Below, piece after piece: positions 19,501-30,396 of a stretch of 64,000 nucleotides of DNA. The notes under the pieces were generated by a model that ran no database searches, had not been told where the DNA came from, and saw only the letters and a list, made by a program, of their open reading frames with translations. The position numbers and the translations under genes were made by a program. This DNA comes from Archegozetes longisetosus (Eukaryota; Arthropoda; Arachnida; Sarcoptiformes; Trhypochthoniidae), in the NCBI GenBank assembly GCA_018873245.2, contig JAEMBT020000009.1, positions 7,253,288 to 7,317,287 on the forward strand, read 5' to 3'. Numbering within the stretch: the first letter of the stretch is position 1; the number at the start of each line of letters is the position of its first letter.

Positions 19501-19957
19501 AGATATATTAGCTTTTTGGATGATATTGAGTAAAATGCAGTTTTAATTAAAACGAACAATTGTGTTTTTGAGATTAAATCGGCTCACATTCCATCAGAGC
19601 TTTTGTATAAAACTCAGGTTTAATGATAAAATTAATACAAGTTCAAATTATTATATTAGGTAAATATTGTGCAGAAGAATTTCAAGATTAAGACATGATG
19701 CTTAGAGTGCTTGGTCAAGTTTCCACATAGAATTATGACAGTGTAAAACTCTACTTATCGTTGCATCAATTTAGTTAGAGTTGAGAATAAATTGTTAAAT
19801 AATTGATAAGAAACTAAGATAAATGAAAAAATAAATAAATAAATGGTATTGTAAAAGATAATTTCTGACGTTTCAAGTAATCGGCAAATTTAATTCAGTT
19901 TTAATTGAAGAAAACAAAATCTTTCGTAGCGTCTTTTGTCTAATACGAATAAAGTAT
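19501..19957. other. no gene seen
   Basis: AT-rich intergenic sequence at the 3' side of the ionotropic receptor gene; nothing recognisable. Confidence 0.5.
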
Positions 19958-21280
19958 TTATGTTCTTTGTATTTGAGGATTAACTCTGTTATTACAAATA
20001 TTGAAATAAGTTCTCTGCACATACGATATTATACGAGAATTTGTCACAACTTCTCTTGTCACATTACGAACAGTATTAGAATAGGAATGAGTGAATATTT
20101 CGATCAGTAATACCAGAAACGCAATTGAGTTGCCAATAAATAGTACAACGAATGCCCCTTTCAACTGCTTTATAGTCAAAGGACCGAATTCATAAGCAGT
20201 CACATCGACTTTCGTATTAATATCAGGTCCATATCCTCTAGGTTTTAGTGATTTTCTTACTTCGTATTCATATATTCCACCTTCAGTTAATCGAACGATT
20301 CTATCAAAAAAAAAATTTTAATTCATCATTTTGTAGATTCTTAAAAGATCAATTCACGCAGCTTACACATAGTTCAGTTTCACATTTAGTGTTTTGTCGA
20401 GATACGGATTTAATGGCATAAAGTAAGGCTTATTTCCAAAACCTGATTCCGAGATGTGATAATCAAATCCTTCAGAATGACCAGAGAACGATTTCAATTC
20501 AATGATTGCTTTTAAATAATGAATGTACGAACTGTCGAATGAAATGACAGCATTACTATCTTGAGTCCTCTTTATCAAGTCATCAATCAGTTGATGATCA
20601 TCTATAGTTTCAAACGGATCATACAATTCAGATCGTTTTTGAAATCCAAAGCCATATCTGATGGATCATTTTCTATGAAGTCCTCCATTTCGAAATAATT
20701 AAAAACTAATATTCTTGACTGTTTCCAATGGGGTTTAGTGTATAAGTCATTCCACGAGTCGATTCTATCGATCGGATCATTACGAGCTAACAAATCAAAC
20801 AGTCTGCCCGAAAAGCAAGACAATAATACAATGCTTGTAAGAAGCCAAATCCCAAACTGCATTCTGGCAAAACTACTGGTTATTCTATAAGCGATTATGT
20901 CCGACAGTATAACAGATACCAGATCCCAAATATATTCCACAATTCTGCTTATCGAACGCCTTCTCACGCACAACATTAGCGCAATTGAAAGAATAGATAT
21001 GAAGATTGAATAATAAATTTCAACTTCGAATGATTCGAACAGAGTGAATAGAGACCATTTACCTGGAAAGAGTTTGCAAGACATAGAGCATTATATATTA
21101 AAGGTATCACATATTTAGAAATTTGATTTTTCAATGAATTACGATTGGATTTGATTCACTAACATTTTTTAGTAGTGCTTAAAATCGCTGATCTCTCAAA
21201 TGTTCCGATAGATCGTGATAGACCTAGACCATAAGTCATTCGAGCTATTTCTCCACTCTTTGTTGGGCAGTAAGGAAACA
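19958..21280 (-). CDS. divergent ionotropic receptor (iGluR family), one apparent frameshift, 5' end unresolved
   Basis: Ligand-gated cation channel of the ionotropic (chemosensory) receptor type. Exons read: 21280-21164 (part of S1: ARMTYGLGLSRSIGTFERSA), 21062-20367 and 20300-19958, with phase-consistent GT-AG junctions. Features: TM1 (YYSIFISILSIALMLC), pore region (IVEYIWDLVSVILSD), TM2 (FGIWLLTSIVLLSCFSGRL, at the place of the iGluR SYTANLAAFL motif, which is not conserved), S2 ligand lobe, and the last TM in LTIKQLKGAFVVLFIGN followed by SIAFLVLLIEIF. At about 20640, around a TTT/AAAAA run, the frame shifts: the downstream frame (ELYDPFETIDDHQ) is one base out. The 696-nt exon is one base short of the phase needed by its neighbours, so a single missing base would repair it. 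That means either an assembly error or a recent pseudogene. The N-terminus upstream of 21280 was not resolved. Confidence 0.65.
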
Positions 21281-22212
21281 CTAAAAATGTAAGCCTCCTT
21301 TGCTAGGATCAATTTCAGTATTTTCGCCAACTATCTCGGTAAAACTCTTGAACATAGGTAGAAATTGTACACTGAAGACAAATTGAAAAAATTCTGTTAG
21401 AATTTTACTAAAGAACTATTTAATGAAATTTCGAACGAGTATAAACAATAGCTACTATAAAAATAGTGTTAGCTTACATTTGAATTTCATGATTATAATT
21501 TGATATAATTAATACTAATTACAATTGATTTCAAGTTAATTAAGGTGAGAAAATAAATCAGAATTAAATTCCTATTATTTAAAATATTTTCTCGCTATTC
21601 ATGTTAGGTCATATTAAAGGTAGCATATGGTTCTCAAAATAATACCCCAAGATTGTACCAATCTGTAAAACAATACTTACTTTGCTTTGATAAAATTCGC
21701 AAAATGCATAAACAATACTATTAGTGGTCCACAATATTGATAGTAAAGTACAGATGTATTGCCTGTTTCTATCAATTTTTCTCCATATGTGACAATGGGT
21801 GGCCACATAAATGGCTGAACTCTAATTGTATTTTTAGTTGAATTATTTTGCCAAAAAACGTGTCATTGATTGAATTCAAATTAACGCATTGATTGTTATG
21901 ATATTGAAAATTCATCTCCTAATCGATTCACTATTTATAAAATAATTGAATAAATTTAAATGTTATTAAAATTAAAAATGAAACCAATCAACATAACAAT
22001 ACTTTTAAATAAATTGTTTTGAATTATTGCGTTTTGTTTCTTAGTGTAATTAATTGACAAATGGTCATGAATTGTACACAATTAATTCTAATTTAACTAA
22101 AATCCAACTAATAATTAAGACTCAATTAACTTTGAAGACGTATGTATTAAAGGAATAATGTTTATAACTTAAATGGCTTTTTCTCTTTTCAAATGAACAT
22201 AAGGAAAAATAG
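21281..22212. other. no confident gene; possible 5' exons of the ionotropic receptor
   Basis: Minus-strand pieces such as FKSFTEIVGENTEIDPSKGG near 21.3 kb and an open frame near 21.6-21.8 kb could belong to the receptor's ligand-binding lobe, but no consistent splice path was found. The rest is AT-rich with no signal. Confidence 0.3.
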
Positions 22213-23051
22213 GATTACGGGTAGATGGTGCCTTTTGGGGGCACGTACTTTTGATGATATATTCTTATAGAACTCGTCAAGCTGGTTCAGAATATGTATA
22301 TGACCCAAGGTCCAAAAGATCATCTTCAAGGTCATTTCGAGGTCAAATCTCCAAAAATGACATTAACTGGTAGATGGTGCCTTTTTTAGGGCACATACTT
22401 TTGATATTCGATCCTAATAGTACTCGATGTAGTGAGTCAAATGATATTACATGCCCATATTCTACCCATAAATTACGTAAAAATGAAATATTCTAAAAAC
22501 TCAAAAATAGTTATATCGCTAGGTATCCCTTCGAAATTCGATATAAGATAATTCTCTATAAAATAATTAAGTATTCATGTGCATGATTTAACATAAGTGA
22601 AAATTGCGTCAGGTCGCGAAGCGTTCCGAGTGAAGCGATCTAAAGCTATCTTCAGCTTAGGTTAAATCGGGTTCGTGGTGTTTAGGTTGAACAAGTCGCC
22701 ATTAGGTACTTTGAGAGAAGGATGAATGGAGTGTGGGTGTCTGGGGTGGTCAGGTGGGTGCTTGGATATTTAAAAACAAAAATTTTCACGTAATTTATGG
22801 ATAAAACATGGCATGTGATATATGGTTAGACTCCTCACATCGAGTACTATTAGGATCGATCATTAAAAGAATTTCCCTTTAAAAGACATCATATACCAGT
22901 TAATGTCACTTTTGGAAATTAGACCTCGAAATGACTTTGAATATGACCTTTTTTGACCTTGGGTCATATACGTATTTTGAACCAGCTTAACGAGTCTATA
23001 AGAATATATCATCAAAAGTAGGTGCCCCCAAAAGACACCCATTACCGGTTA
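22213..23051. mobile_element. foldback element with about 275-bp inverted arms
   Basis: Arms 22213-22492 and 22779-23051 are long imperfect inverted repeats. Shared blocks include TTTTGATGATATATTCTTAT, TATATGACCCAAGGTC, TCATTTCGAGGTC, TGACATTAACTGGTA, and TCCTAATAGTACTCGATGT followed by CATAAATTACGT. Within each arm the motif GGTAGATGGTGCCTTTT..GGGCAC appears twice, about 150 bp apart, more decayed in the right arm. The 286-bp centre (22493-22778) is moderately GC-rich with no open frame. No transposase is present, so this is a non-autonomous TIR or foldback transposon. Confidence 0.75.
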
Positions 23052-23251
23052 ACTCTGACAAGTTTGTTGAATACCTTATCCAGTCCCTTCTCAATCTACG
23101 GTAGATATCGGCAGCGAATATAGGAAAAACGGACTTGCTACTAGAGGTTGAGCCACACAGGCTTCCTTAAAATGTTCCTGGTTAGCCACCATTCACCAAA
23201 AACCATTATAACCTCTGCTCAATTCAGGGTCTGGCCTCCGAGTACAATCAC

Positions 23252-24903
23252 ATTAATCGATATATTATTTGCAATATCACAAGTTGTAGCTTATTTTTAG
23301 GTTATTTAAAAATTTCTCATGGTCTAACTATATTCTCTCAATGAAAATAAACTTTTTAGCATTTATTCTTACCAATACAAATTATCTTCTAATGAAAAGA
23401 TCAAGCTATTTTCTATAACTAGAAATTTTAGAAAAATTTAATAAATCGAGTATGCTATAGAATAAGCCCGCGAAACGACCTAACCTATTATACCTTAGTT
23501 TAAATCAAGTTTGGCTTGAGTTACAAGTTTGTAAAGCCAGGTTTACCAATTTTCGAGGGGGTTAGGTCTCGGTGGCCAGAAGTATTCAGGTTTGGGCTGG
23601 AAGTAGTCTAGTGTGGTATCAAAATGTTCAGCTCAACGAACCGCATCCAATGATGTATCACACTTTAAGATAGGGGCGAGGAACCCCTTTAGACCCATTG
23701 GCCCGGATTTACCCTATGGGAGTAGGGTCAAATTAGGTGAGACTATTGGGTCGAAGGTATGAATGACATCTACAATATTAGGTTAGTGTGAGAATGTGGC
23801 GTAGACTAGCCTATCTACGGTGGTGCTAGCGAGTCAGGCTTTTGCCCAAGACTCGCTTTCGTTCGAAGTATCTTATGATGCTGCTGTAGGCGTGCGCTGG
23901 CGTTGTCGAAAGTGCTCAAAGGGGGTCTCACACAAGCAGAACTGTATTTGAGAAGTCGCATCCGCCCCTTGGGCAGGCGTCTCTCACTTACTGTTTCGTT
24001 AATTGCTCGTCTTATGAGGATGCGATCCGTGAGGCCAGTATTGGCGATATACCTAATAATCTATTAATTGGAAACTATCACTTTACCATTTTTAAAAATT
24101 GATATAGCAAAAAGAATTGAAAAAATTGACTAAAATCTTTTTCATTCACCAAAAAGTGTTAAATTTGATATGTAGTTAAAGGATATTTTTAAACCTAAAA
24201 AATTAAATATCTTACCTGTTTTCCAACGATTTACGAGTCGTAAATAATCAAAGTTATTACTTCATACCATTGAATGCCTATAATATTAAGATTTTCTTTT
24301 ATCATACGAAATCATATTCACATTTTTATTGATAATTGCATAATTTAACTAATGAGTAAAATGACTATATGTTAATATAAAAATCAAAGGTTTATAATCA
24401 ATACCTGCCGATACATAAGGTTTAGACACATTATCGATTTTATGAAAGTGAAGATTTTAATCATCAAATAGCAAAACTACTTGTCAAATAGGACTTTTGA
24501 GTGAGCTGTTTTTTGTTTAAATACTCGGGGAAAATTCTCCATGGAAATTAATTGAGTTTATATTTATGAATTTTGAATGTAAAGAATCTATTAATATTTT
24601 TTAGCATAACCTAAACTTATAAATTCTAAAAACACGATTAACTATTTGTAAAAGCCATTTACAGCGCCTCGTACAAGTCACTATCTATTTAAAAGCTTTA
24701 TATAACATCATAGAATAGCGAACAATATGAGTCAAACGTCATAAATCAATAAATCTATAGTAATTTTGTATTTACTGTTACCAGATCGAGTCTAACTCAG
24801 TCTAACTTGAGATAAACCATTAAGTGGGACAAGCAAAAATTCAAGTAATTAATTTTATTGATTCGTGGAGTATTTCCAGCAGGTGATTTGCGAGTGAAGG
24901 TAT
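23252..24903 (-). repeat. 1.4-kb repeat superfamily, copy A (first part)
   Basis: Matches copy B (26108-27570) and, in reverse orientation, copies at 58.6-59.7 and 60.8-61.8 kb. Landmarks: ATTAATCGATATATTATTTG at the left, CGAGTCGTAAATAATCAAAG, TATTACTTCATACCATTGAA, CTCCATGGAAATTAAT, and CAGCGCCTCGTACAAGTCA. Copy A is split by an insertion (about 23465-24070) and by a solo LTR (24904-25539), and resumes at 25540. It has no protein-coding frame of note. Confidence 0.75.
23465..24070. mobile_element. insertion in copy A carrying one half of the palindromic F element plus a GC-rich unknown
   Basis: Copy B runs straight across this point, so these roughly 605 bp are an insertion into copy A. The left 250 bp (to about 23714) match one half of the palindromic elements at 31493-31973 and 48305-48730 (CGAGGGGGTTAGGTCTCGGT, ATCAAAATGTTCAGCTC, ACCCATTGGCCCGGATTTACC). 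The remaining 350 bp are GC-rich, with no open frame that I recognise. Confidence 0.6.
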
Positions 24904-25539
24904 TGTGAAATATATATATATCTAATAAATATAGAATACCAAAATATCATAGTTATTGGTTTGAAGAGGCTTAGCACTAACACTTTTTGTAATTAGTTCT
25001 TAAAAAACCCAATGATTTATAACACTTTCTATAATGACTCTCTTTAAAATGACCCAATATAGTATAATTTAACTTTAGTATAAATAAAAAATCACAAAGC
25101 GTAGCTTTCGTTTTAAATTTAGAAGAACGTGGGAAACCAAAGAAAAGTATATAAAGGGATAGTCTTAGAAAAGTCAGAAGAGATAGTGATAGACAATCTT
25201 CAGTAATATCTCAGTTATGCTTTGTAACTTCACGTTATGCATAATAAAATTCTTGTAAAATAGACAACCGTTTTCTTCATTTCTATCGACTTTATTTGTA
25301 CCTTAGGTAAGTGATATGTAAAATTGTGAAACTTTCTTTAATGCATAATAGGTACACATGATATTCTCTATCGAGTCCAGCCAGACTCTTAGATAGGGAA
25401 TTAGGTAAAAGGGATTTGGAATCTTACATCGAAGCCCCTGATTTCAAATCTCTACACTAGAAAAGTCATACTAAATAAAAAACTTAGATCGAGTTTTTCA
25501 TTCTCAATGAGATCCCAAGTCACAAAAATAATTGTGACA
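24904..25539 (+). mobile_element. solo LTR, 636 bp, with 4-bp target duplication GTAT
   Basis: The sequence begins TGTGAAAT and ends ATTGTGACA, giving the TGT...ACA ends expected of an LTR. It is flanked by GTAT at 24900-24903 and 25540-25543. Comparison with copy B of the host repeat, which is continuous here, confirms the insertion point. A TATATAAAG promoter-like box lies at about 25150 and an AATAAA signal at about 25245, which suits a U3-R-U5 layout. Its last 200 bp resemble 32.32-32.51 kb (CGAGTCC.....AGACTCT and ATCTTACAT.GA.GCCCC). The 4-bp duplication is typical of Gypsy-class integrases. No internal region or second LTR is present, so it is a solo LTR. Confidence 0.85.
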
Positions 25540-25985
25540 GTATTCATTTGAGGAGAACACTCTCAAGTTTAGTTTAACTCGAGTTTAATAATGAATTTTA
25601 ACTCATTTCATTGAAATAAATTAGAAAAGTTGGAAGATATTCTAATTATAATTCAAATGATGCAGGACCAACATTTTAAGTTCCGTGGAATGTATGAAAA
25701 GATAAATTTACTCGCAGAGAACCAATACTAATTATTAGTAGCTAGCACCATTTTATGATGCCTGCGCGCAAAATTTGAAATTTAGCACACTGATTACATT
25801 AAAAATAATAGTTCTAAATTTAGTCTTTACCACTAGATCATGTGTTAAACTCTATATAGTATATTATATAAGGGTAAACCAGTTTTTAAGCGATAATCTC
25901 AAATCCCTATAGCCTGTTAAAATCAGTTACTCCTGAGAATTTCTCACATATTAAACTATAGGCGACTTCTAAACTATATCGACTT
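25540..25985 (-). repeat. 1.4-kb repeat superfamily, copy A (distal part)
   Basis: Continuation of copy A after the LTR. It matches 27175-27560 of copy B: GAGGAGAAC.CTCTC, TTTTAACTCATTTCATTGAA, AATATAATTCAAATGATGCA-type sequence, ACTAATTATTAGTAGCTA, GCGCGCAAAATTTGAAAT, and AAGGGTAAACCAGTTTTTAA. Confidence 0.8.
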
Positions 25986-26107
25986 TTAAACTATATATTT
26001 ATCTCTTATGGACGGAGCAGAATAACTAAAACATGACCAGATAATTTATTGCAGTAAAACGGTGAAGTGGACTTTTTTCACCCACAATCTCTATTAGCCA
26101 ACACCCT

Positions 26108-27570
26108 CAAATTAATCAATATGTTATTTGCGATACTACAAGTTATCGCTTATTTTAGGTCATTTAAATGTTTTCGCGATCTAACTATTTTCTCTCGATA
26201 AAAATAAACTTCTTGGTATTTATTCTTATCAAAATGAAAGCTATTTTATAGTCAATAAAACAAGCTGTTTTCAACAACTAGAAATTTTTAAAATATATTA
26301 ATAAGTCTATTAGCTAAGAATAAAGTACTAATTTATCCATCTTTTCAAATTGATATACCCAAAAACATTAACAAAAGTAACTAAAATCTTTATTAATTCG
26401 TCAAATAAATGTTTGATTGGATTAGTAGTTAAAGGATTCTATTAGTAAAGCTAAAAGAGTTAAATACTTTACCTGTTTTTCAACGATTTGCGAGTCGTGA
26501 ATAATCAAAGTTATTACTTCATACCATTGAATGCCTATAAAATTAATATTTTCATTTACCATTCGAGATCATATTCATATAATATTTTTATTAATTATTA
26601 TACATTATAACTAATCATTAAAATGACTGTTCATATTGATATAAAAATCAAATATGAATACTCAATACCTGACGATATACAAGGTTTAGATACGTAATCG
26701 ATTTTATGAAAGAAGTGGAGATTTCAATGATTATACAGCAATATTACTTGTCAAACAGGACTTTTGAGAGAACTGCTTTTGTGTATATATTTCGAGAAAA
26801 TTCTCCATGGAAATTAATGAAGTTTATTTTTGTGTTTTTAATTTAAGGGATCGATTGGCATTTTTTAGCATGACTTCAACTTATAAATTCTAAAAACACG
26901 ATTAGCTATTTTTTAACTAAAAGCCATTTTCAGCGCCTTACACAAGTCAGTATCTATTCAAAAGTTTTATATAACAGAATAACGAGCAATTTGAGTCAAA
27001 TGTCATAAATCAATAAATCTATAGTACATCTGTATTTACCGTTACCAGATCAAGTCTAACTCAATTCTTGAAAAAAATTAAATGGAACATTAGCAAAAAA
27101 ATCATATAAGTAATTTTACTGATTCGTGAAGTATTCCTAAAATGTGATTTGTGAGCGAAGGCATTCAATCGAGGAGAACGCTCTCTAGTTTAACTCGAGT
27201 TTAAAAATGATTTTTAACTCATTTCATTGAAATAGATTAGAAAAGTTAGGAGATATTCTAAATATAATTCAAATGATGCAAGACAAACATTTTAGGTCCG
27301 TGGAATGTATGGAAAGATAAATTTACTCACAGAGAACTAATACTAATTATTAGTAGCTAACACAATTTTATGATGGTTGCGCGCAAAATTTGAAATCTAG
27401 TACACTGATTACAATAAGAATATTGGTTCTAACTTTTATCTTTATCATTAGATCATGCGTTAAACTTTATTTGTTATATGATATAAGGGTAAACCAGTTT
27501 TTAAGCGATCATCTAAAATCCCTATAGCCGGTCAAAAAGTTAATTCTGAGTGTCTCACATATTAAACAAA
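26108..27570 (-). repeat. 1.4-kb repeat superfamily, copy B (uninterrupted)
   Basis: The most continuous copy of the family in this orientation, and the reference used here to define insertions in copy A. It shares the landmark blocks listed for copy A and, in reverse complement, those of the copies on the right side of the window. No open frame longer than about 60 codons; AT-rich with a few invariant GC-containing blocks (CAGCGCC, GCGCGC). Probably a non-autonomous transposable element. Confidence 0.75.
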
Positions 27571-27905
27571 AATAAATCTTTCTCGCACCATATCTAAGTT
27601 TAGGTCAAACATTCAAAATGGAACAAATTTTTTACCACTTAAGCAATTTTCAATATAATTTTCTTATCCAGGTGCAAATACAATCGTGGACAATATTCAA
27701 GAGGATAGTCTCTGGCCGTTTTCGGCATGCATTGCCGTGAAAAAGGAAGGCTGTATTTTCATTTGTCAAATAATTCACGCTCTGTCCGTTTGGCGCTTTT
27801 TTAGGGAACATTGTGCTTTAGGCCTCTTCATAGGCGCTATGTTTTTAACAAGTATAGATTCCCCTATTGTTCCCTAGTCTATGAAAAATATAGCAAAACC
27901 TTGTT

Positions 27906-28232
27906 ATTAGGTTGTCCGGATCAAAGTGACGCAGAATTATGGTGGTGTATCTTGGGGGCTAGAGGGCTGTATTGGTCGCCATTTCGGATTTGTGTTTACT
28001 GATTCTTGATTTATGAAACGAGTCAATCAATCTTTTCGGATCAATTATGGAGTTGGTCAACTATGTTAATGATTATGAGAAACGAACTCAGGTCAAAAGC
28101 AGAATTGATTAATTCCTGTCTGTCCATAATTGATCCGAAAAAGTTGGTTCGTTTCATAGGGCGAGAAGTGATGATTGCAAGTCCGGGATACGCCGCTTTA
28201 TGAGTGCGTCACTTTGATCCGCACAATCTAAT
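27906..28232. mobile_element. 327-bp foldback MITE with nested inverted repeats
   Basis: Outer arms 27906-27936 and 28202-28232 are inverted copies (ATTAGGTTGT.CGGATCAAAG and TGACGCA). A second, inner inverted pair of about 37-40 bp lies at 28012-28051 and 28122-28158 (TATGAAACGA....TTTTCGGATCAATTATGGA). Both pairs contain CGGATCAA. The single strand could fold into a double hairpin. Overlapping short open frames across it have no domain and look accidental. It sits inside the larger TIR element, either as a nested insertion or as its subterminal structure. Confidence 0.65.
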
Positions 28233-28299
28233 ATATGCGGAAGCAGTAATTTTTATTAAAAAGCTAATTAAAATACATTAATACTGAATAAAAGCGTCT

Positions 28300-29340
28300 G
28301 GACAAATTTGAATAATCTTTTCGACTATCAGTTCCATTCTTTGCTCGAAAATTCTATCATTCCATTTATGCATTTTACAAAAAACTCTTCTATGCATAAT
28401 TCTTTCATACTACCATTGGTTTGCTTTGGAATGTGAGATTTTAACTACTCAAATTTCAATTTTTTGTTTATGAATACTTGGATCATTTGGATCAACGAAT
28501 CAAATAACGGTTAATTATCTTATGTATAAAGCCACTAAATTGTACATTATTGTAACCTTTTCATAAACCAGATACTATTGTATTATTCATTTTAATTCGC
28601 TCATTAATAACGTCTAACGGGGTTTTTGCATCTCTTGACTTACTAGGAACTTTAGAGGTGTCCCATGAACTCTTAAATGAAATGTATTCTAAAATTTACT
28701 TTTTTTAAAGACATTTCAAGTTCGAATGATAACAAATGATGAGCATAAAATTCTATGGTAATATAAGCATATATTTAATAGGAGTTATTATACGTGTTTA
28801 CGTATATGATGGTATACAAAAAATGAGTGAAACAAAAAGTTTTTCTAAAAGTACTACAATTAATAAAAGATATTTCTTTACAATTAGGTTCACAACAGTG
28901 ACTTAAGCCGAAATCAAAACAAATTTCTTTTGCAGTATCAAATTTCTCAGGTTTCTCTTCTGTATATCTACACTTATGCCACGAATATCTTAACATACGG
29001 TAACGCCCAGCATTCGTCTGATTGTTAGCATTACTACTACATATGTAATGCTACTAATGGAAAATCTAAGTTCTACTACGTATTTAAGATGTAATGCTCG
29101 GCATTTCTTAAAGCAATAACTTTTGATCTTCTGATATTTTAAATAAATTGAGATATGTTTTATTTAAAAATTCGTGGGATACGTCTAAATTCCTAGTTAG
29201 ACTAATCATAAATATTTGTTTTGTTTCCCTGCAAGTTCCTCAAAATATCTATTCGCTTATCAATTGCATATTTAATAGATGTCTTCGGTGATAATTTCTT
29301 TTAAATATCATTGATTCATCAACTTTAATTGTGGTTTGAA
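28300..29340 (-). pseudogene. decayed transposase fragments, possibly piggyBac-like (DDE_Tnp_1_7)
   Basis: On the minus strand: TTIKVDESMI.FK at about 29.3 kb (compare the VDExMixFKGR block of piggyBac-type transposases), KTSIKYAIDKRIDIL in another frame, then the open frame 28996-28775. That frame has LRYSWHKCRYTEEKPEKFDT followed by a Cys/His-rich tail (HCCEPNCKEISFINCSTF, FCFTHF), reminiscent of the C-terminal cysteine-rich module of such proteins. Further on, SSWDTSKVPSKSRDAKTP appears at about 28.65 kb. The frames are interrupted by several stops. The family call is an inference from short motifs; it could be another DDE family or an unrelated host gene relic. Confidence 0.4.
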
Positions 29341-30396
29341 GGCTCCCTATCTCATCATTATTTGTTAACGTAAGTAGTGCAAAATTTCACGTAAGTACTG
29401 TCTTGTTTTTAACTAAACTCAAATTCTTATAACAATTTTTCTTTATTATTACTCATGAATCAGAACTTACCAATGAGTAAGTTTAAAACATAAAACAGAA
29501 TTTGAGCAATTAGTCATGGATTTTGAATTAAAAACACCTTTAATCATAAAAATAATGTTCACAATAAAAGAAAGAATTTTTGTTTTGAAAACTCATTTTT
29601 TAAACTAAATCTTGTGATAAGGTTAGAGCTGAATTTTTTAAAATTTTGGTAAAACTGGACCGACCAATGCAACTATTTTTAGAATTGAATTAAATTTGTT
29701 TTTACATAACTACATTGTAGAATTACAGATCTGAAATAAGCTTTGTAAGATTATAGTTCATAATTAAGGTGTATTCTGAAACATTCAAAATGAGTAAACG
29801 ATTTCACTTTTGACTCACATTTCCAAAAGCAACAAAGTTTAACTGTAAAATTTGAGTTTAGTTTAAAAAAACGGACTTTATGTTTCCTAAACAATAACGC
29901 TATGCCAATTTTTTATCTCCAAACCATGCATAATTTGGGTAACTATAATTGGAACAGAACATATAAATAATTTTCAAAATGTCTCATTTTCATTTTGCAA
30001 TTTTAAAGAATGTATTCTTAAGAATGGATCTTTTTTACATGTTTTGCATCTGAAAACATAATTAATCCATTTACTTTTCTTCTTCATGAATGACACCCCC
30101 TCCAGTGTGCACAATGTCTCACCGCTATACTTATGAAATTAGAAAAAATAGCAAATGATATTATATCTTCAGTTTAAATAATTTCAATTAATTTCTCGTA
30201 ATTAAGTGTTCTAAAATCAATATTATTAGTTTGAGATAAAAGCATCTTATTTATTTAGTGTTTGTGTTATTTGCTTATTACTTACTAAAAGTTAGTGTTA
30301 CAAATCATATTTATTAACTGTGCACAACTGACCATAAGATAGAGAAGTTACACTTGTTACAAATATAACGCCTATGGAGAGGCCTAAAGCACAGTG

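Larger units (their letters stand above)
27809..30396. mobile_element. 2.6-kb TIR transposon, decayed
   Basis: Left end (27809-27863) and right end (30342-30396) are inverted repeats of about 55 bp: CATTGTGCTTTAGGCCTC on the left against CACTGTGCTTTAGGCCTC read from the right. These are followed by (C/A)ATAGGCG(C/T)TAT and TAACAAGT(A/G)TA. The interior holds broken minus-strand transposase-like fragments and, near the left end, a 327-bp foldback element. No clear target duplication was seen. A decayed DNA transposon is the simplest reading. Confidence 0.65.

Noticed and set aside
21609..21806. 65-aa minus-strand open frame as an upstream receptor exon
   Set aside because: Partly hydrophobic, but it has no recognisable iGluR S1 motif and no phase-compatible donor/acceptor pair linking it to the receptor.
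27686..28203. three overlapping open frames of about 63-65 aa as small genes
   Set aside because: They cross the inverted-repeat ends of the TIR and foldback elements and have no domain; the open frames follow from repeat structure.
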